Assembly: GCA_002923315.1 (NCBI GenBank)
Contig: BEHM01000029.1
Coordinates: 1-36,700 of the forward strand
Source of the DNA: a bacterium HR10
GTDB lineage: Bacteria > Acidobacteriota > Blastocatellia > HR10
Direction: 5' to 3'
DNA length: 36,700 nucleotides
Shown: one piece after another, positions 8,226-16,629 of the stretch
Position numbering within the stretch: the first letter of the stretch is position 1
Layout of the letters: every line of letters begins with the position of its first letter
The notes under the pieces: model-generated
The model's input: only the letters and a program-made list of their open reading frames with translations
Told to the model about the DNA's origin: nothing
The model's database searches: none
Program-made: the position numbers and the translations under genes

Positions 8226-9263
8226 CTACTCCCCCGGAACGAGAAGGATCTTGCCAAAGAGCTGCCCCTCTTCCATGAGACGGTGCGCCTGAGAGGCTTC
8301 CGACAACGGCAGCACCCGATCAATGAGAGGACGGAGTCTCCCCTCGGCCACAAGGCGGAGAACGCCCTCGACCTCAAGTTGCGTCGAACCGGTCGCTCCG
8401 ATGATCTCGATCTCGCGGAAGAACAGGTGGATGATATTGATCGTCGCCTGATCGGAGCGGATCGCCCCACAGGTCGCCACACGCCCCCCCTTTGCCACAC
8501 ATTGCAGACTCTGGAGGAAGACTTCCCCTCCAACGACATCGAAGACGAGATCCGCCCCCCGCCCTTCGGTCAATCGGCGCACTTCGGCGACGACATCGTG
8601 CTGGGTGTACACGATGACATCATGGGCACCAAGGGCACGAAGGGCTTCCGCCTTCTTCTCCGAGCTCGTCGTGGCGATGACACGCGCACCGGCCAAGCGG
8701 GCGATCTGCACCCCAGCGCTTCCGACCCCACTGCTGGCCGAATGGATCAGGACGACTTCACCAGCCCGCAAGCGCCCGCGCTCGATGAGCAAATGCCAGG
8801 CCGTCCCAAAGGCCGTGCGCGCGGCCGCCGCCTGAGAGAACTCCAAGGCATCCGGGAGCCGAATGACCCCCCGTTCCGGGACCGTGACGAACTCCGCGTA
8901 CCCACCGGGCAGATGCGTCCCCAGCATCCGACGTTCCTCACAGAGATTCTCCCGCCCACTCTGACAGAAGGCGCACGCTCCACAGGTGACAACAGCGGCC
9001 AGAACGCGGTCCCCCACACGCACCCTCTGCACGCGGTCCCCCACGGCGATGACCTCCCCCGCAACTTCCATCCCGAGAATATGAGGGAGAGGCTGCTGCC
9101 CGGGTAGACGCAGACGCCCACTCCGCAGCATCACATCAATGTGATTCACCCCACAGGCACGCACTCGAATGAGGACCTCGTCCGCCCGCGGGTGAGGATC
9201 CGGGATCGTCTCCAATCGGAGAACCTCCGGACCACCGTACTCATGGAAGCGAACGACGCGCAT
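8226..9263 (-). CDS. NADPH:quinone reductase-like / zinc-binding alcohol dehydrogenase
   Basis: This 345-residue medium-chain dehydrogenase starts at ATG 9263 behind GGAGGGTG. Residues C37 and the GME segment at 64-66 mark the active-site side. C94, C97, C100 and C108 form a structural zinc site. The nucleotide-binding segment is SASSGVGSAGVQIA, of the quinone-oxidoreductase type. It is a diverged paralogue of the dehydrogenase just downstream. The likely role is oxidation or reduction of a C=C-C=O or alcohol intermediate in the pathway; the specific step is not known. Confidence 0.82.
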   Translation of the reverse strand: MRVVRFHEYGGPEVLRLETIPDPHPRADEVLIRVRACGVNHIDVMLRSGRLRLPGQQPLPHILGMEVAGEVIAVGDRVQRVRVGDRVLAAVVTCGACAFCQSGRENLCEERRMLGTHLPGGYAEFVTVPERGVIRLPDALEFSQAAAARTAFGTAWHLLIERGRLRAGEVVLIHSASSGVGSAGVQIARLAGARVIATTSSEKKAEALRALGAHDVIVYTQHDVVAEVRRLTEGRGADLVFDVVGGEVFLQSLQCVAKGGRVATCGAIRSDQATINIIHLFFREIEIIGATGSTQLEVEGVLRLVAEGRLRPLIDRVLPLSEASQAHRLMEEGQLFGKILLVPGE

Positions 9264-9318
9264 ACACCCTCCTGATTGGAGGCGGATCCCCTGAGGGACC
9301 CACCTCCGCGGGAGCCTC

Positions 9319-9906
9319 TCACCGCTTGGTGAGCCGAATCACCATGAACTGATACCCGATCGCCCGATCGAGTGTCCCACCACTCACATCGAGCCAGAAG
9401 TTATCGGTGAGAGAACCCGTCATTCCCTCGAACTGACCCGTCGCTCGGGTGATGCGCGCGACGTATCCCCCGAAGGTGAACGGCTTCCCACCGATGATCA
9501 CAGCCTCTTCGGAGAAAGAGCCGGTCCCAACCGACTCGAACTCCAGGCGGCTCCGCTGCGCGTCCTCGAATTGAATCACCCCCTTGATCGCGAACTCGCT
9601 GATCGAGATGAGCTTCACTGTGAGCGTCAGCGTGGCGTTTACAGGTGTCCGCGGTATCTCCAGCGTGCTCTTCACCGTCTGATCCGCGTCGATCCACGTC
9701 CTCATGCGCACCTCGCCGCTGCGCTCAGTCACAATGAGCGTATCTGGAGCCGATTGCTGCGCCGAGTTCGGCACATCGGCGTTGGAGAAGAAGAGGATCA
9801 GGTCGGTGGTGGGCGAAGCGACCTCTTGCGCGCTCGCCCCCCTCAGACCGACCCCCACGACCATTCCCACGAGGAACACAAAACTGATGATACGTCGCTT
9901 CCTCAT
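9319..9906 (-). CDS. Secreted protein of unknown function
   Basis: This 195-residue protein starts at ATG 9906 behind AGGAGGGAG; the longer frame to 10158 overlaps the next gene and is discarded. Residues 1-26 are a clear signal peptide (MRKRR, hydrophobic core, cleavage near ASA|QEV). The mature part is rich in beta-strand-forming Thr/Val/Ile residues and has no cysteine pairs or catalytic motif that I recognise. It is an odd member of an otherwise enzymatic operon. An envelope or periplasmic role is the only inference. Confidence 0.7.
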   Translation of the reverse strand: MRKRRIISFVFLVGMVVGVGLRGASAQEVASPTTDLILFFSNADVPNSAQQSAPDTLIVTERSGEVRMRTWIDADQTVKSTLEIPRTPVNATLTLTVKLISISEFAIKGVIQFEDAQRSRLEFESVGTGSFSEEAVIIGGKPFTFGGYVARITRATGQFEGMTGSLTDNFWLDVSGGTLDRAIGYQFMVIRLTKR

Positions 9907-9938
9907 CGTCTCCCTCCTTTTTGGAAATGTGGTACCCC

Positions 9939-9954
9939 GCGATCTGCAGATCGC
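9939..9954. repeat. 16-bp perfect palindrome upstream of the secreted-protein gene
   Basis: GCGATCTGCAGATCGC is identical to its reverse complement. It lies 33 bases upstream of ATG 9906 in the 76-base gap between the secreted-protein and amidase genes. It could be an operator for a dimeric regulator, but one such palindrome is not surprising in a sequence of this length. Confidence 0.4.
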
Positions 9955-9982
9955 AATGAGGCCGAGAAGCGCGCTGCCGATC

Positions 9983-10633
9983 CTACATCGGAGATTGCTC
10001 TCGAGCGATGGTCTCGAGATAGGCGAGGACCTCCTCAAGGGGGAGGACGTCGCCATACTTCCCCTCGATATCGAAGAGATTGGCCCGATGGGCCAGTTCC
10101 GAGCGGTCCCCGACAGCTTCTCGAACAACGATAGGGCGGAACCCATACTGCACGGCATCCACCACGGTCGCCCTCACACATCCGCTGGTCGTGCATCCAG
10201 CGATCAAGAGCGTATCCACGCCCCGCTCGCGCAAAAGGACCTCCAGACCGGTCCCGAAGAAAGCGCTGGCGTACTTCTTCACCAGCACCACATCACCGGC
10301 CGCTCGATGCAACCGCTCGTCGAGCTCCACATACCCACTCCCCACCCTCAAGACCTCAAGGGCCGGAATCTTCCGAATCCAGAGCCCCGCCTCCCGCTCC
10401 GGATCCTCGTAGGCGACGGTGGTGAAGATGACCGCAAGCCCCCGCGCGTGAGCCACGTCCAACAGGCGATTGGTGGCCTGCACCGCCGCACTCATGTCGC
10501 TCCCCAGCGGGGAGGCCGGATCGGTGAAGCCCCGACTGAAGTCAATGACCAGAAGCGCGGGCTTTCGCCCCACCCCCATCCGTCCGCCCAAGCCCCTCTC
10601 TCGATACCGCGCGGCTTCATGCTCCCAACTCAT
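9983..10633 (-). CDS. Isochorismatase-fold amidohydrolase (NicF/N-carbamoylsarcosine amidase-like)
   Basis: This is a 216-residue cysteine hydrolase started at ATG 10633 behind GGGGGAG; a GTG at 10651 is an alternative. The catalytic triad of the family is visible: D31 in LLVIDFSRGF, K119 or K120 in LVKKYASAFFGT, and C152 in GCTTSGCVRATVVDA. Relatives include maleamate amidohydrolase (NicF), N-carbamoylsarcosine amidase and nicotinamidase. The gene directly upstream encodes a NicX-like dioxygenase, so hydrolysis of an open-chain amide such as maleamate is the most attractive guess. The deformylase and maleate isomerase that complete the nicotinate pathway are not in the window. Confidence 0.8.
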   Translation of the reverse strand: MSWEHEAARYRERGLGGRMGVGRKPALLVIDFSRGFTDPASPLGSDMSAAVQATNRLLDVAHARGLAVIFTTVAYEDPEREAGLWIRKIPALEVLRVGSGYVELDERLHRAAGDVVLVKKYASAFFGTGLEVLLRERGVDTLLIAGCTTSGCVRATVVDAVQYGFRPIVVREAVGDRSELAHRANLFDIEGKYGDVLPLEEVLAYLETIAREQSPM

Positions 10634-10676
10634 CGCTCCCCCCCCACACACTCAGCGCAGGCTCATCCCCCCAACG

Positions 10677-11726
10677 CTAAGGCGCCAATTCCGGGTCCAC
10701 GATCTCCCCCCGCTCGATCACCACCTGATCGTCCAACAGGATCGTGCACTCCCGCATGGGGATATCGTAATGAGCCGGCGTATATCGGCCCACGTGCACG
10801 TTGGGCCCGGTGGACCACATGAAGTTCCCCGCAAAGGCCCGAGCATCTTGCCCGATAATGGGCATCTGATGCTCGTACACATAAAGCGCCTCCCATAACG
10901 CCGTCTCGTCCAAGCCGAACCCCACGTGCGAGAGGGCGAAGGCATTGGGATCCCCCCACACCTCCAAATACCGCCGGAAAAGAAGCGCATCCCGCCCCTG
11001 CCCCCGAATCTCCGTGATCCGCCCCTGCTGCAGATGGACCTCAATCGGATGATCCACATACCGATTCATCGGCAGCAGAATGTCCCCCGTGTTCAGCACA
11101 ATCCGCCCCTCCGCCTGCAGGGGATAGCAGGCGACAAAGCCCCCCGGCCAGTGATCCCAACGCCCCGGCTGATCCGTGTACCCGTATTGCGCCAGCACTG
11201 GCATCGAGTCGGCCAGCTGAAAGAGCACATCAGTCCCGGCTTCGGAGCGAACGCGCATGGTCCGCGCCTGACGAAGCTTCTGCAAAGCCCGCTCACACCG
11301 CTGCCGCAAGCTGGGGCGAGGGAACATCCGCTCCAGAATCTCCGGAGGTTCGGCCACCATCAGCATGCGCGCCCCTTGTCCCAAGATCGCCTGCCGCGCC
11401 CGCGTATGCACCAACCCCTCCGCCGTCACGTCAATGACCAGATCGGCTCCGCGAAATGCCTCTAGCAGCGACGGCATCTGCTCCAGATAGTGATCCACCT
11501 CCCGAACCGACACCTCCTGGCACCGCGGCAGGGGCGCATGCCGAAACCCCGGCAGCATGACGCCGAAGGCGTGCGCCCCCAAGGATCGGGCAGCAGTCAA
11601 GGCCGCCTCGACGTATCCCGGACGACTCTCACTCTGTCCCACGACGACCACCCTCTCCCCAGCCCGCACCTGACAGAGCTTCAATTCCTCCCGGAACAGA
11701 GCGGTCAGTTCGGCCAACGCGTACAT
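10677..11726 (-). CDS. NicX-like Fe(II) ring-cleaving dioxygenase (2,5-dihydroxypyridine 5,6-dioxygenase family)
   Basis: This is a 349-residue protein started at ATG 11726 behind GAGGAGG; the longer frame to 11819 overlaps the next gene. It belongs to the aminopeptidase-T-like superfamily that includes NicX. Its length matches NicX (about 350), and residues H267 (ALSHVGFG), H319 and D321 (PAHYDIPM) fall almost exactly where NicX has its iron ligands (H265, H318, D320). NicX opens 2,5-dihydroxypyridine to N-formylmaleamate. The adjacent amidase and Rieske genes fit a route for an N-heteroaromatic ring. A different dihydroxylated ring as substrate is possible. An M29 peptidase is less likely given the context and the iron-type ligands. 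Confidence 0.72.
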   Translation of the reverse strand: MYALAELTALFREELKLCQVRAGERVVVVGQSESRPGYVEAALTAARSLGAHAFGVMLPGFRHAPLPRCQEVSVREVDHYLEQMPSLLEAFRGADLVIDVTAEGLVHTRARQAILGQGARMLMVAEPPEILERMFPRPSLRQRCERALQKLRQARTMRVRSEAGTDVLFQLADSMPVLAQYGYTDQPGRWDHWPGGFVACYPLQAEGRIVLNTGDILLPMNRYVDHPIEVHLQQGRITEIRGQGRDALLFRRYLEVWGDPNAFALSHVGFGLDETALWEALYVYEHQMPIIGQDARAFAGNFMWSTGPNVHVGRYTPAHYDIPMRECTILLDDQVVIERGEIVDPELAP

Positions 11727-11736
11727 GCCCCCCTCC

Positions 11737-12231
11737 TCACAGGAAGATCGAGAGGTTGTCGCTGGGCACGGTACTGCTATCCAGAAGGACGCGCCGATGG
11801 GCGATCTTCCACTGACCATTCACCCGGCGCAATCTATCCTCCCGCACCGCGCTGAGCAGGTCCGCCTCCGCCTTCACCCCCCGATTCCGATAGAGCAGCA
11901 CCGCACTTCGGACCCGCACCTCCTCACTCCCCGAAATCGGCTCAACCCAAATATTGCTCACAAACCGACGGGTCCGCGAAGGGGGACGCTCCGCCCACGC
12001 ACTCTTAGTCCGCACTCGATTCACCCGATGCCGAAGCATCGGCAGTGTCTCATCAAACAGCCGCATCGGCGACAGCTCATCCCCCTCCTCCCGCCCCACC
12101 CGCAGCGGCATCTCATAGTGCGCATCCTCGGTGAAGAGCTCCAACCACTGCTCCAGCGCCCCCTCATCCAGCAGCTCCGCCTCCCGAATCAAAAACTCCT
12201 CAATCTCCCATCGAAGCGCCAGGTCCCTCAT
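11737..12231 (-). CDS. Aromatic-ring-hydroxylating dioxygenase, beta subunit (copy 2)
   Basis: This 164-residue NTF2-like small subunit is a paralogue of the one at 543-1052 (shared FLIREAELLDE, PPSRTRRFVSN and NGQWKIAHRRVLLD patterns). ATG 12231 overlaps the stop of its alpha gene by four bases (ATGA), so the two are translationally coupled. In family terms it is the structural partner of the Rieske alpha subunit. Confidence 0.88.
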   Translation of the reverse strand: MRDLALRWEIEEFLIREAELLDEGALEQWLELFTEDAHYEMPLRVGREEGDELSPMRLFDETLPMLRHRVNRVRTKSAWAERPPSRTRRFVSNIWVEPISGSEEVRVRSAVLLYRNRGVKAEADLLSAVREDRLRRVNGQWKIAHRRVLLDSSTVPSDNLSIFL

Positions 12232-13547
12232 CCCTCCCCTCCCCTCAAATAGCTCAGCCAGGTCCGCCAGAAGTTGCGCGCCCCGGCCTCCGTCACATAC
12301 GGGCGGATGACTCCCGGAGCCCCATTGAGCTGCTGACCTGACCAGGGCCCCTCCGCACCGTCAATCTCATAATTGAGCCGCACCTCTCTGCCCCCCAGGC
12401 TCGCCGCCAGCTCCGTGATCCCCTTCCAGACCTCCGCATCGTCCTGCTCGAAGGTTCCCGAAACCCCGAACGAGAGCCGATACGCCTGGAAAGACTTCCG
12501 CTTCTGCTCCTCGCTCATCCCTCGCGGAACCAGACACCAGGACCACACCTGCATCTGCGTCGGCCCCATCGGCTGCCACACCCGAATCGTCCAGTAGCGA
12601 GGGGTCTCCCCCTGCCCCACCGGATACGGCCCCAGAGGCTGCACCACAGTCAGCAGAGAGAGATTCGGCCAGATGGTTCCCACCACCGTCGAGAGCCCAT
12701 CCAGATAGGGAGCTTGCTCGGGAGCCTCCGCCTCCATCTTGGCGATCAACGGCTCCGGGACTCCCACGAACTTCATCCCCGGAAAAGGACGATTCACGGC
12801 AATGGCATGCCCCCGCCCCGGGAAATAGGCGACGAAATTCGTGGGTCCCAGAAGATACTCCTGCCGGAAGGGAAACTGCTCGAGCTCGACAATCAAGCTC
12901 CCGTGGGTCGAGAGGATGTGAAGATTATCAACACCGAAATTCTCGGCCGCCGTCTTCCAATTCGCCGAGAGGGTCCACCGCTCCGGGTCTCCGAAGACCT
13001 CCAGATCCAGACCGCGACATCCGAACAGATCCAAATACCACGTGCTCTCGCCCAGATACTCCTCAAGAGACGGCGCCCGCTCACTCAGCGTCCCGAAGAT
13101 CAACCCCCGGTAGCTCTGCACCCGCACCAGCGGCAGGCTCAGCTCCCGCTCTATACGCCCCGGGTCCGCATAGATCTGCTCCCGAAACGGAATCCCCACC
13201 AACTCCCCACTGTTCGAATATGTCCACCCATGGTATGGACAGCGAAAGACGCGACTCCGCCCCCGCTCCCCTCGACACACGGGCGCCCCACGATGCCGAC
13301 ACATGTTCACATGGGCCCGAACCCCCTGCTCCGTCCGCACCACAATCACCGGCGTGTCCACAATATACCGCACCACATAATCCCCCGCCTCCGGAATCTC
13401 CGACTCGTGCGCCAGAAAATGCCACACCCGCTTGAAGATCCGCTCCCTCTCCCACTCATACACCCGCCCATCGCTGAACACCCACGCCGGCAAAACCCCC
13501 CTCTCCAACTCCCGCTCAAGGTCTTGAAAGGAAACATCGTTCCTCAT
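12228..13547 (-). CDS. Rieske aromatic-ring-hydroxylating dioxygenase, alpha subunit (copy 2)
   Basis: The large subunit has 439 residues when started at ATG 13547, with AGGAGGT in front; the Shine-Dalgarno overlaps the stop of the upstream gene. The Rieske ligands are C83-x-H85 and C103-x2-H106. The iron site is D207-x2-H210-x4-H215, with the third aspartate in EQDDAEVW. It is clearly paralogous to the alpha subunit at 1073-2440 but diverged around the active site (NFGVDNLHILSTH versus NFISDAYHTLMTH), suggesting a different substrate. Electron-transfer partners are not encoded next to it. Confidence 0.9.
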   Translation of the reverse strand: MRNDVSFQDLERELERGVLPAWVFSDGRVYEWERERIFKRVWHFLAHESEIPEAGDYVVRYIVDTPVIVVRTEQGVRAHVNMCRHRGAPVCRGERGRSRVFRCPYHGWTYSNSGELVGIPFREQIYADPGRIERELSLPLVRVQSYRGLIFGTLSERAPSLEEYLGESTWYLDLFGCRGLDLEVFGDPERWTLSANWKTAAENFGVDNLHILSTHGSLIVELEQFPFRQEYLLGPTNFVAYFPGRGHAIAVNRPFPGMKFVGVPEPLIAKMEAEAPEQAPYLDGLSTVVGTIWPNLSLLTVVQPLGPYPVGQGETPRYWTIRVWQPMGPTQMQVWSWCLVPRGMSEEQKRKSFQAYRLSFGVSGTFEQDDAEVWKGITELAASLGGREVRLNYEIDGAEGPWSGQQLNGAPGVIRPYVTEAGARNFWRTWLSYLRGGEG

Positions 13548-13557
13548 CGCCCACCTC

Positions 13558-14460
13558 CTATGCCGTGATCTCGTCAACCTCGGCGATCACACGGCGCAAG
13601 GTCTCGCGCTGCTCATCGGAAAGCGCAGCAGCAGGCCATCGCGGATACATCTGAATCGGGAGCCCGCGCAGCTTGAGCACCTCCTGATAGACGGTCCGCC
13701 CAACTTGAGCCGTGAGGCTCAAAATGGCGAACTCAGCTCTATTCAAAATGGCCTGCCATCGAACAGCCTGGGCATAATCTGCCCGCTCCAAGGCCTCCCA
13801 GAGGGCACAATACTGACGCGGGAAGAACGTCGAAAGTGGATCAACGCTCCCACTCACGCCCAGAGGGACAGTCGCCGCCAGATAGTAATTGAACCCGGCC
13901 AGAACAACGAAGTCAGAGGGAAGGGTGTAGAGGTAGTCGAGAACCGCGCTCATCCGGTCCTCTGTCAGCTTCACTCCGGCGATTGTCGGAACGTGCTCTC
14001 GAAGTCGAGAGGCCAGAGAGGCTGTGATATTCGTCCCGCTGAAGGCCGGATTGTTGTAAAGGAAGATGGGAAGTGACGTGACTTCGGCGATGGCCCGATA
14101 GTGCGCGATCAGTTCGTACGGAGTATGGGGGTAATAATAAGGCGGGATCACCGCGAGGCCCGCAACGCCCAGCTCCGCCGCATGCTGCGCTAACTCGACC
14201 GTCGTCTGGGTATCGGCTGTCCCCACATGAACGAGGACAGGAACCCTCCCTCGGGCTTGATCAACGATGACCTCCGCCACGCGCCGCCGCTGATCGGTCC
14301 TCATCACCGGTCCCATCCCCACAGACCCCAGGGGGAAGAGGACGTGAACCCGATGCTCGATGAGATACTCGACCAGATCCCGCAGCGCAGGCTCATCCAC
14401 CTCGCCCCTTCGATCGAAGGGGGTGATCACCGGAGCGAAAATCCCCCGCCAGATCGTCAT
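13558..14460 (-). CDS. DapA/NAL-superfamily aldolase or hydratase
   Basis: This is a 300-residue class I aldolase of the dihydrodipicolinate synthase superfamily. The Schiff-base lysine is K164 in GVKLTED and the supporting tyrosine is Y135 in LYNNPAF. The pyruvate-binding TTG loop of DapA is replaced by GSVGMG (residues 45-50), so lysine biosynthesis is unlikely. The superfamily includes hydratase-aldolases of naphthalene-type pathways (NahE), which remove pyruvate from ring-cleavage products. Its place between boxC and the Rieske pair fits such a role, but this is inference. ATG 14460 follows GAGGAGCG. Confidence 0.78.
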   Translation of the reverse strand: MTIWRGIFAPVITPFDRRGEVDEPALRDLVEYLIEHRVHVLFPLGSVGMGPVMRTDQRRRVAEVIVDQARGRVPVLVHVGTADTQTTVELAQHAAELGVAGLAVIPPYYYPHTPYELIAHYRAIAEVTSLPIFLYNNPAFSGTNITASLASRLREHVPTIAGVKLTEDRMSAVLDYLYTLPSDFVVLAGFNYYLAATVPLGVSGSVDPLSTFFPRQYCALWEALERADYAQAVRWQAILNRAEFAILSLTAQVGRTVYQEVLKLRGLPIQMYPRWPAAALSDEQRETLRRVIAEVDEITA

Positions 14461-14469
14461 CGCTCCTCC

Positions 14470-16113
14470 TCACGTTCGCTCCCATTGGAATTCGGGACGT
14501 TCGGGCCGGCCATACAGGGTGAGGGCGCCACGAGGCCCGACGGCGTTGGGGCGCTGAAAGATCCAGTTCTGCCACGCCGAGAGCCGACCGAAGATCTTCG
14601 TCTCCAACGTCTCAGGTCCGGCAAAACGGAGATTGGCCTCCATGCCCGTCAGAGCATCGGGCGAGAGGCTGGCCCGCTCCTCAATGGCCACGCGGACATC
14701 GTCCTCCCAATCCAGCTCATCCAGAGCGACCGTCACCAAACCACAGGCCTCCGCTTCCCGAGCCGAGAGCGGTTCCCGAATCTGCTGAATCTCCACCCCA
14801 CGGGCCGGATCCCGCAACCAGCGCACGGCCAGCCGGCTCAGTCCATTCCCCATTGGCAACAGCCCCGCATTGAGCTCGCTCAGCGCCACCACTACCCCTT
14901 CGCGCTCCAGCATATAAGCCCGATCCGCTCCCAGAGCCAGCTCCAACAGGCTCCCGGCAAAGCAAGACCCCTCCTCAATGAGGGCGAAGAAGCTCTTGGC
15001 CGTCTGATCCAACCGCTTGAGCACCCGCCGCAGCAATAGCAGCACCTCCCGCACGTACCAGTGTTGCCGATGGGCCGCCAACTGCTGATCCAACTCTCGT
15101 ACCTTCCGCCAATCTCCTTGGGTGCGGATGAGCACCAGCGTGATCTCCGGATGGTTGAACCGCAGCCGGAGCAAGGCATCGTCCAGCTCGCGGAAGCAGC
15201 GCAGAGGATACCACTCACTCCCCAAGCGGCTGGGGTCCTCAGGCAAGGGAGGGACCTCCCTCGGTCCCTCGATCAGAAGCTCCGCCACGCGCGGCTGCAC
15301 ATGGAGCCGAAGTCGGACATGACGATAGCGAATCTCCTGCTCGCTCACCTCCGGCGCCAAGGGCTCCAGCCGAATCCCTCGGTAGGGACGAGGCGGACCC
15401 GCCACCTCCTTCGCGCGCTGCCACACAGCCTCCCGAAAAGTGGAAGGAGGGAAGACCCCATCCACCAGTCCCCATTCCACCGCTCGCTGTCCGCGCACTC
15501 CCTCAGCCAGCGTCACGAAGATGTCGGCCAGATCCCGCCGCACGCGCCGCTTGTCCACCAGGCGCGTCAATCCCCCCGTCCCGGGAAGAACGGCCAGATA
15601 GGGGATCTCGGGCAAGGAGACGGCCGAGCGCCGATCATCCACCAAGTAGATCTCCTCACACGCCATGGCCAGCTCATATCCCCCCCCACTGGCCGTCCCA
15701 TTGAGCGCCGCGATGTAGACCTGCCCGCTCTCAGCACTGGCCTCCTCAATGGCCAGCCGCGTCTCGTTCGTATACTTGCAGAAGTTCACCTTGAAGGCGT
15801 GCGTCGCCTGCGCCAACATGAAGATATTGGCTCCCGCCGAGAAGATCCCATCCCGCGCACTGGTCAGAATCACCGCCCCCACCTCCGGATGCTCGAACCG
15901 CAGGCGCTGCACGGCATCGGCCAATTCGATGTCCACCCCCAAATCGTACGAGTTCATCTTCAGCGCATATCCCGGATGCAGCCCCCCATCCTCCTTCACA
16001 TCCAAAAGCAGGCGCGCCACATTCCCCTCGACCTCCAACCGAAGATGCCGATACCGATCCGGCTCGGTCTCGAAGCTGGGGACAAGGGCCACCGATGTCT
16101 TCACTTCAGCCAT
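14470..16113 (-). CDS. boxC: Benzoyl-CoA-dihydrodiol lyase BoxC
   Basis: This 547-residue protein consists of two crotonase-like domains (about 30-260 and 280-540), the length and layout of BoxC. The segments LKMNSYDLGVDIELADAVQR, SAGANIFMLAQATHAFKVNF and KYTNETRLAIEEAS are typical of BoxC. BoxC hydrolytically opens 2,3-epoxybenzoyl-CoA to 3,4-dehydroadipyl-CoA semialdehyde and formate. ATG 16113 follows GGAGGTG. The epoxidase gene boxB is at the other end of the block (29084-30514), so the two genes are about 13 kb apart rather than adjacent as in classical box operons. Confidence 0.93.
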   Translation of the reverse strand: MAEVKTSVALVPSFETEPDRYRHLRLEVEGNVARLLLDVKEDGGLHPGYALKMNSYDLGVDIELADAVQRLRFEHPEVGAVILTSARDGIFSAGANIFMLAQATHAFKVNFCKYTNETRLAIEEASAESGQVYIAALNGTASGGGYELAMACEEIYLVDDRRSAVSLPEIPYLAVLPGTGGLTRLVDKRRVRRDLADIFVTLAEGVRGQRAVEWGLVDGVFPPSTFREAVWQRAKEVAGPPRPYRGIRLEPLAPEVSEQEIRYRHVRLRLHVQPRVAELLIEGPREVPPLPEDPSRLGSEWYPLRCFRELDDALLRLRFNHPEITLVLIRTQGDWRKVRELDQQLAAHRQHWYVREVLLLLRRVLKRLDQTAKSFFALIEEGSCFAGSLLELALGADRAYMLEREGVVVALSELNAGLLPMGNGLSRLAVRWLRDPARGVEIQQIREPLSAREAEACGLVTVALDELDWEDDVRVAIEERASLSPDALTGMEANLRFAGPETLETKIFGRLSAWQNWIFQRPNAVGPRGALTLYGRPERPEFQWERT

Positions 16114-16128
16114 AGCACCTCCCTCCTC

Positions 16129-16629
16129 TCACGCGAGTGATGGCCGCCGGGGATCATCTCCCAAGGCGGGAAAGAGCACGCTCTCCTCCGAACGAATATG
16201 CTCGAGCACGCGAGCGATCATCTGCTCCCCCATGCGCAGCAGGTCCAGAAGGTCCTTGGAGAGGATCGCCTCATGGGACGCTCGACGCGAGAGGGCCTTC
16301 CTCAACCGCCGATACTCCCGGTGCAAGGAGCGATCCTCGAACAGCAGCTCCTGGAGCTGCCGCGCGCTGACGCCCATCTCCCCCAGGGCGACGGAGAAGA
16401 CCTCCTTCTCTCGCGCACAATGGGGCAGCACATGCTCCTGAAGGAGCACGCGCAGGCGCTCGAGGATGTCCAGAGCATGAGCCGGCTTGGATTCGGATGC
16501 GATCAGCACCGTGATGGCGTGATCCAACTGGCGCAGCTCCCGCACCAGCTCCTGATGCTCGCGCCGGAAGCGCTCAATATGCCGCGCGATGCTCCCCATG
16601 GGCTCCCTTGATGAGGACGGATGTTTCAT
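16129..16629 (-). CDS. Hemerythrin HHE domain protein
   Basis: This is a 166-residue four-helix protein. Metal-ligand candidates follow the hemerythrin pattern: H25 (RREHQEL), H66 and H70 with E76 (EHVLPHCAREKE), H103 (LHREYRRL), and H144-x3-E148 (LEHIRSEE). Such proteins bind O2 or iron and can act as oxygen sensors or stores. ATG 16629 shares its A with the TGA of the upstream aldehyde dehydrogenase gene (TGATG), so the two are coupled. A role in supplying or sensing O2 for the oxygenases of this block is a reasonable guess only. Confidence 0.8.
   Translation of the reverse strand: MKHPSSSREPMGSIARHIERFRREHQELVRELRQLDHAITVLIASESKPAHALDILERLRVLLQEHVLPHCAREKEVFSVALGEMGVSARQLQELLFEDRSLHREYRRLRKALSRRASHEAILSKDLLDLLRMGEQMIARVLEHIRSEESVLFPALGDDPRRPSLA

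Noticed and set aside
13558..14460. Dihydrodipicolinate synthase for lysine biosynthesis
   Set aside because: The conserved TTG pyruvate loop is changed and the neighbours are boxC and Rieske dioxygenase genes, so a catabolic aldolase/hydratase is more likely.
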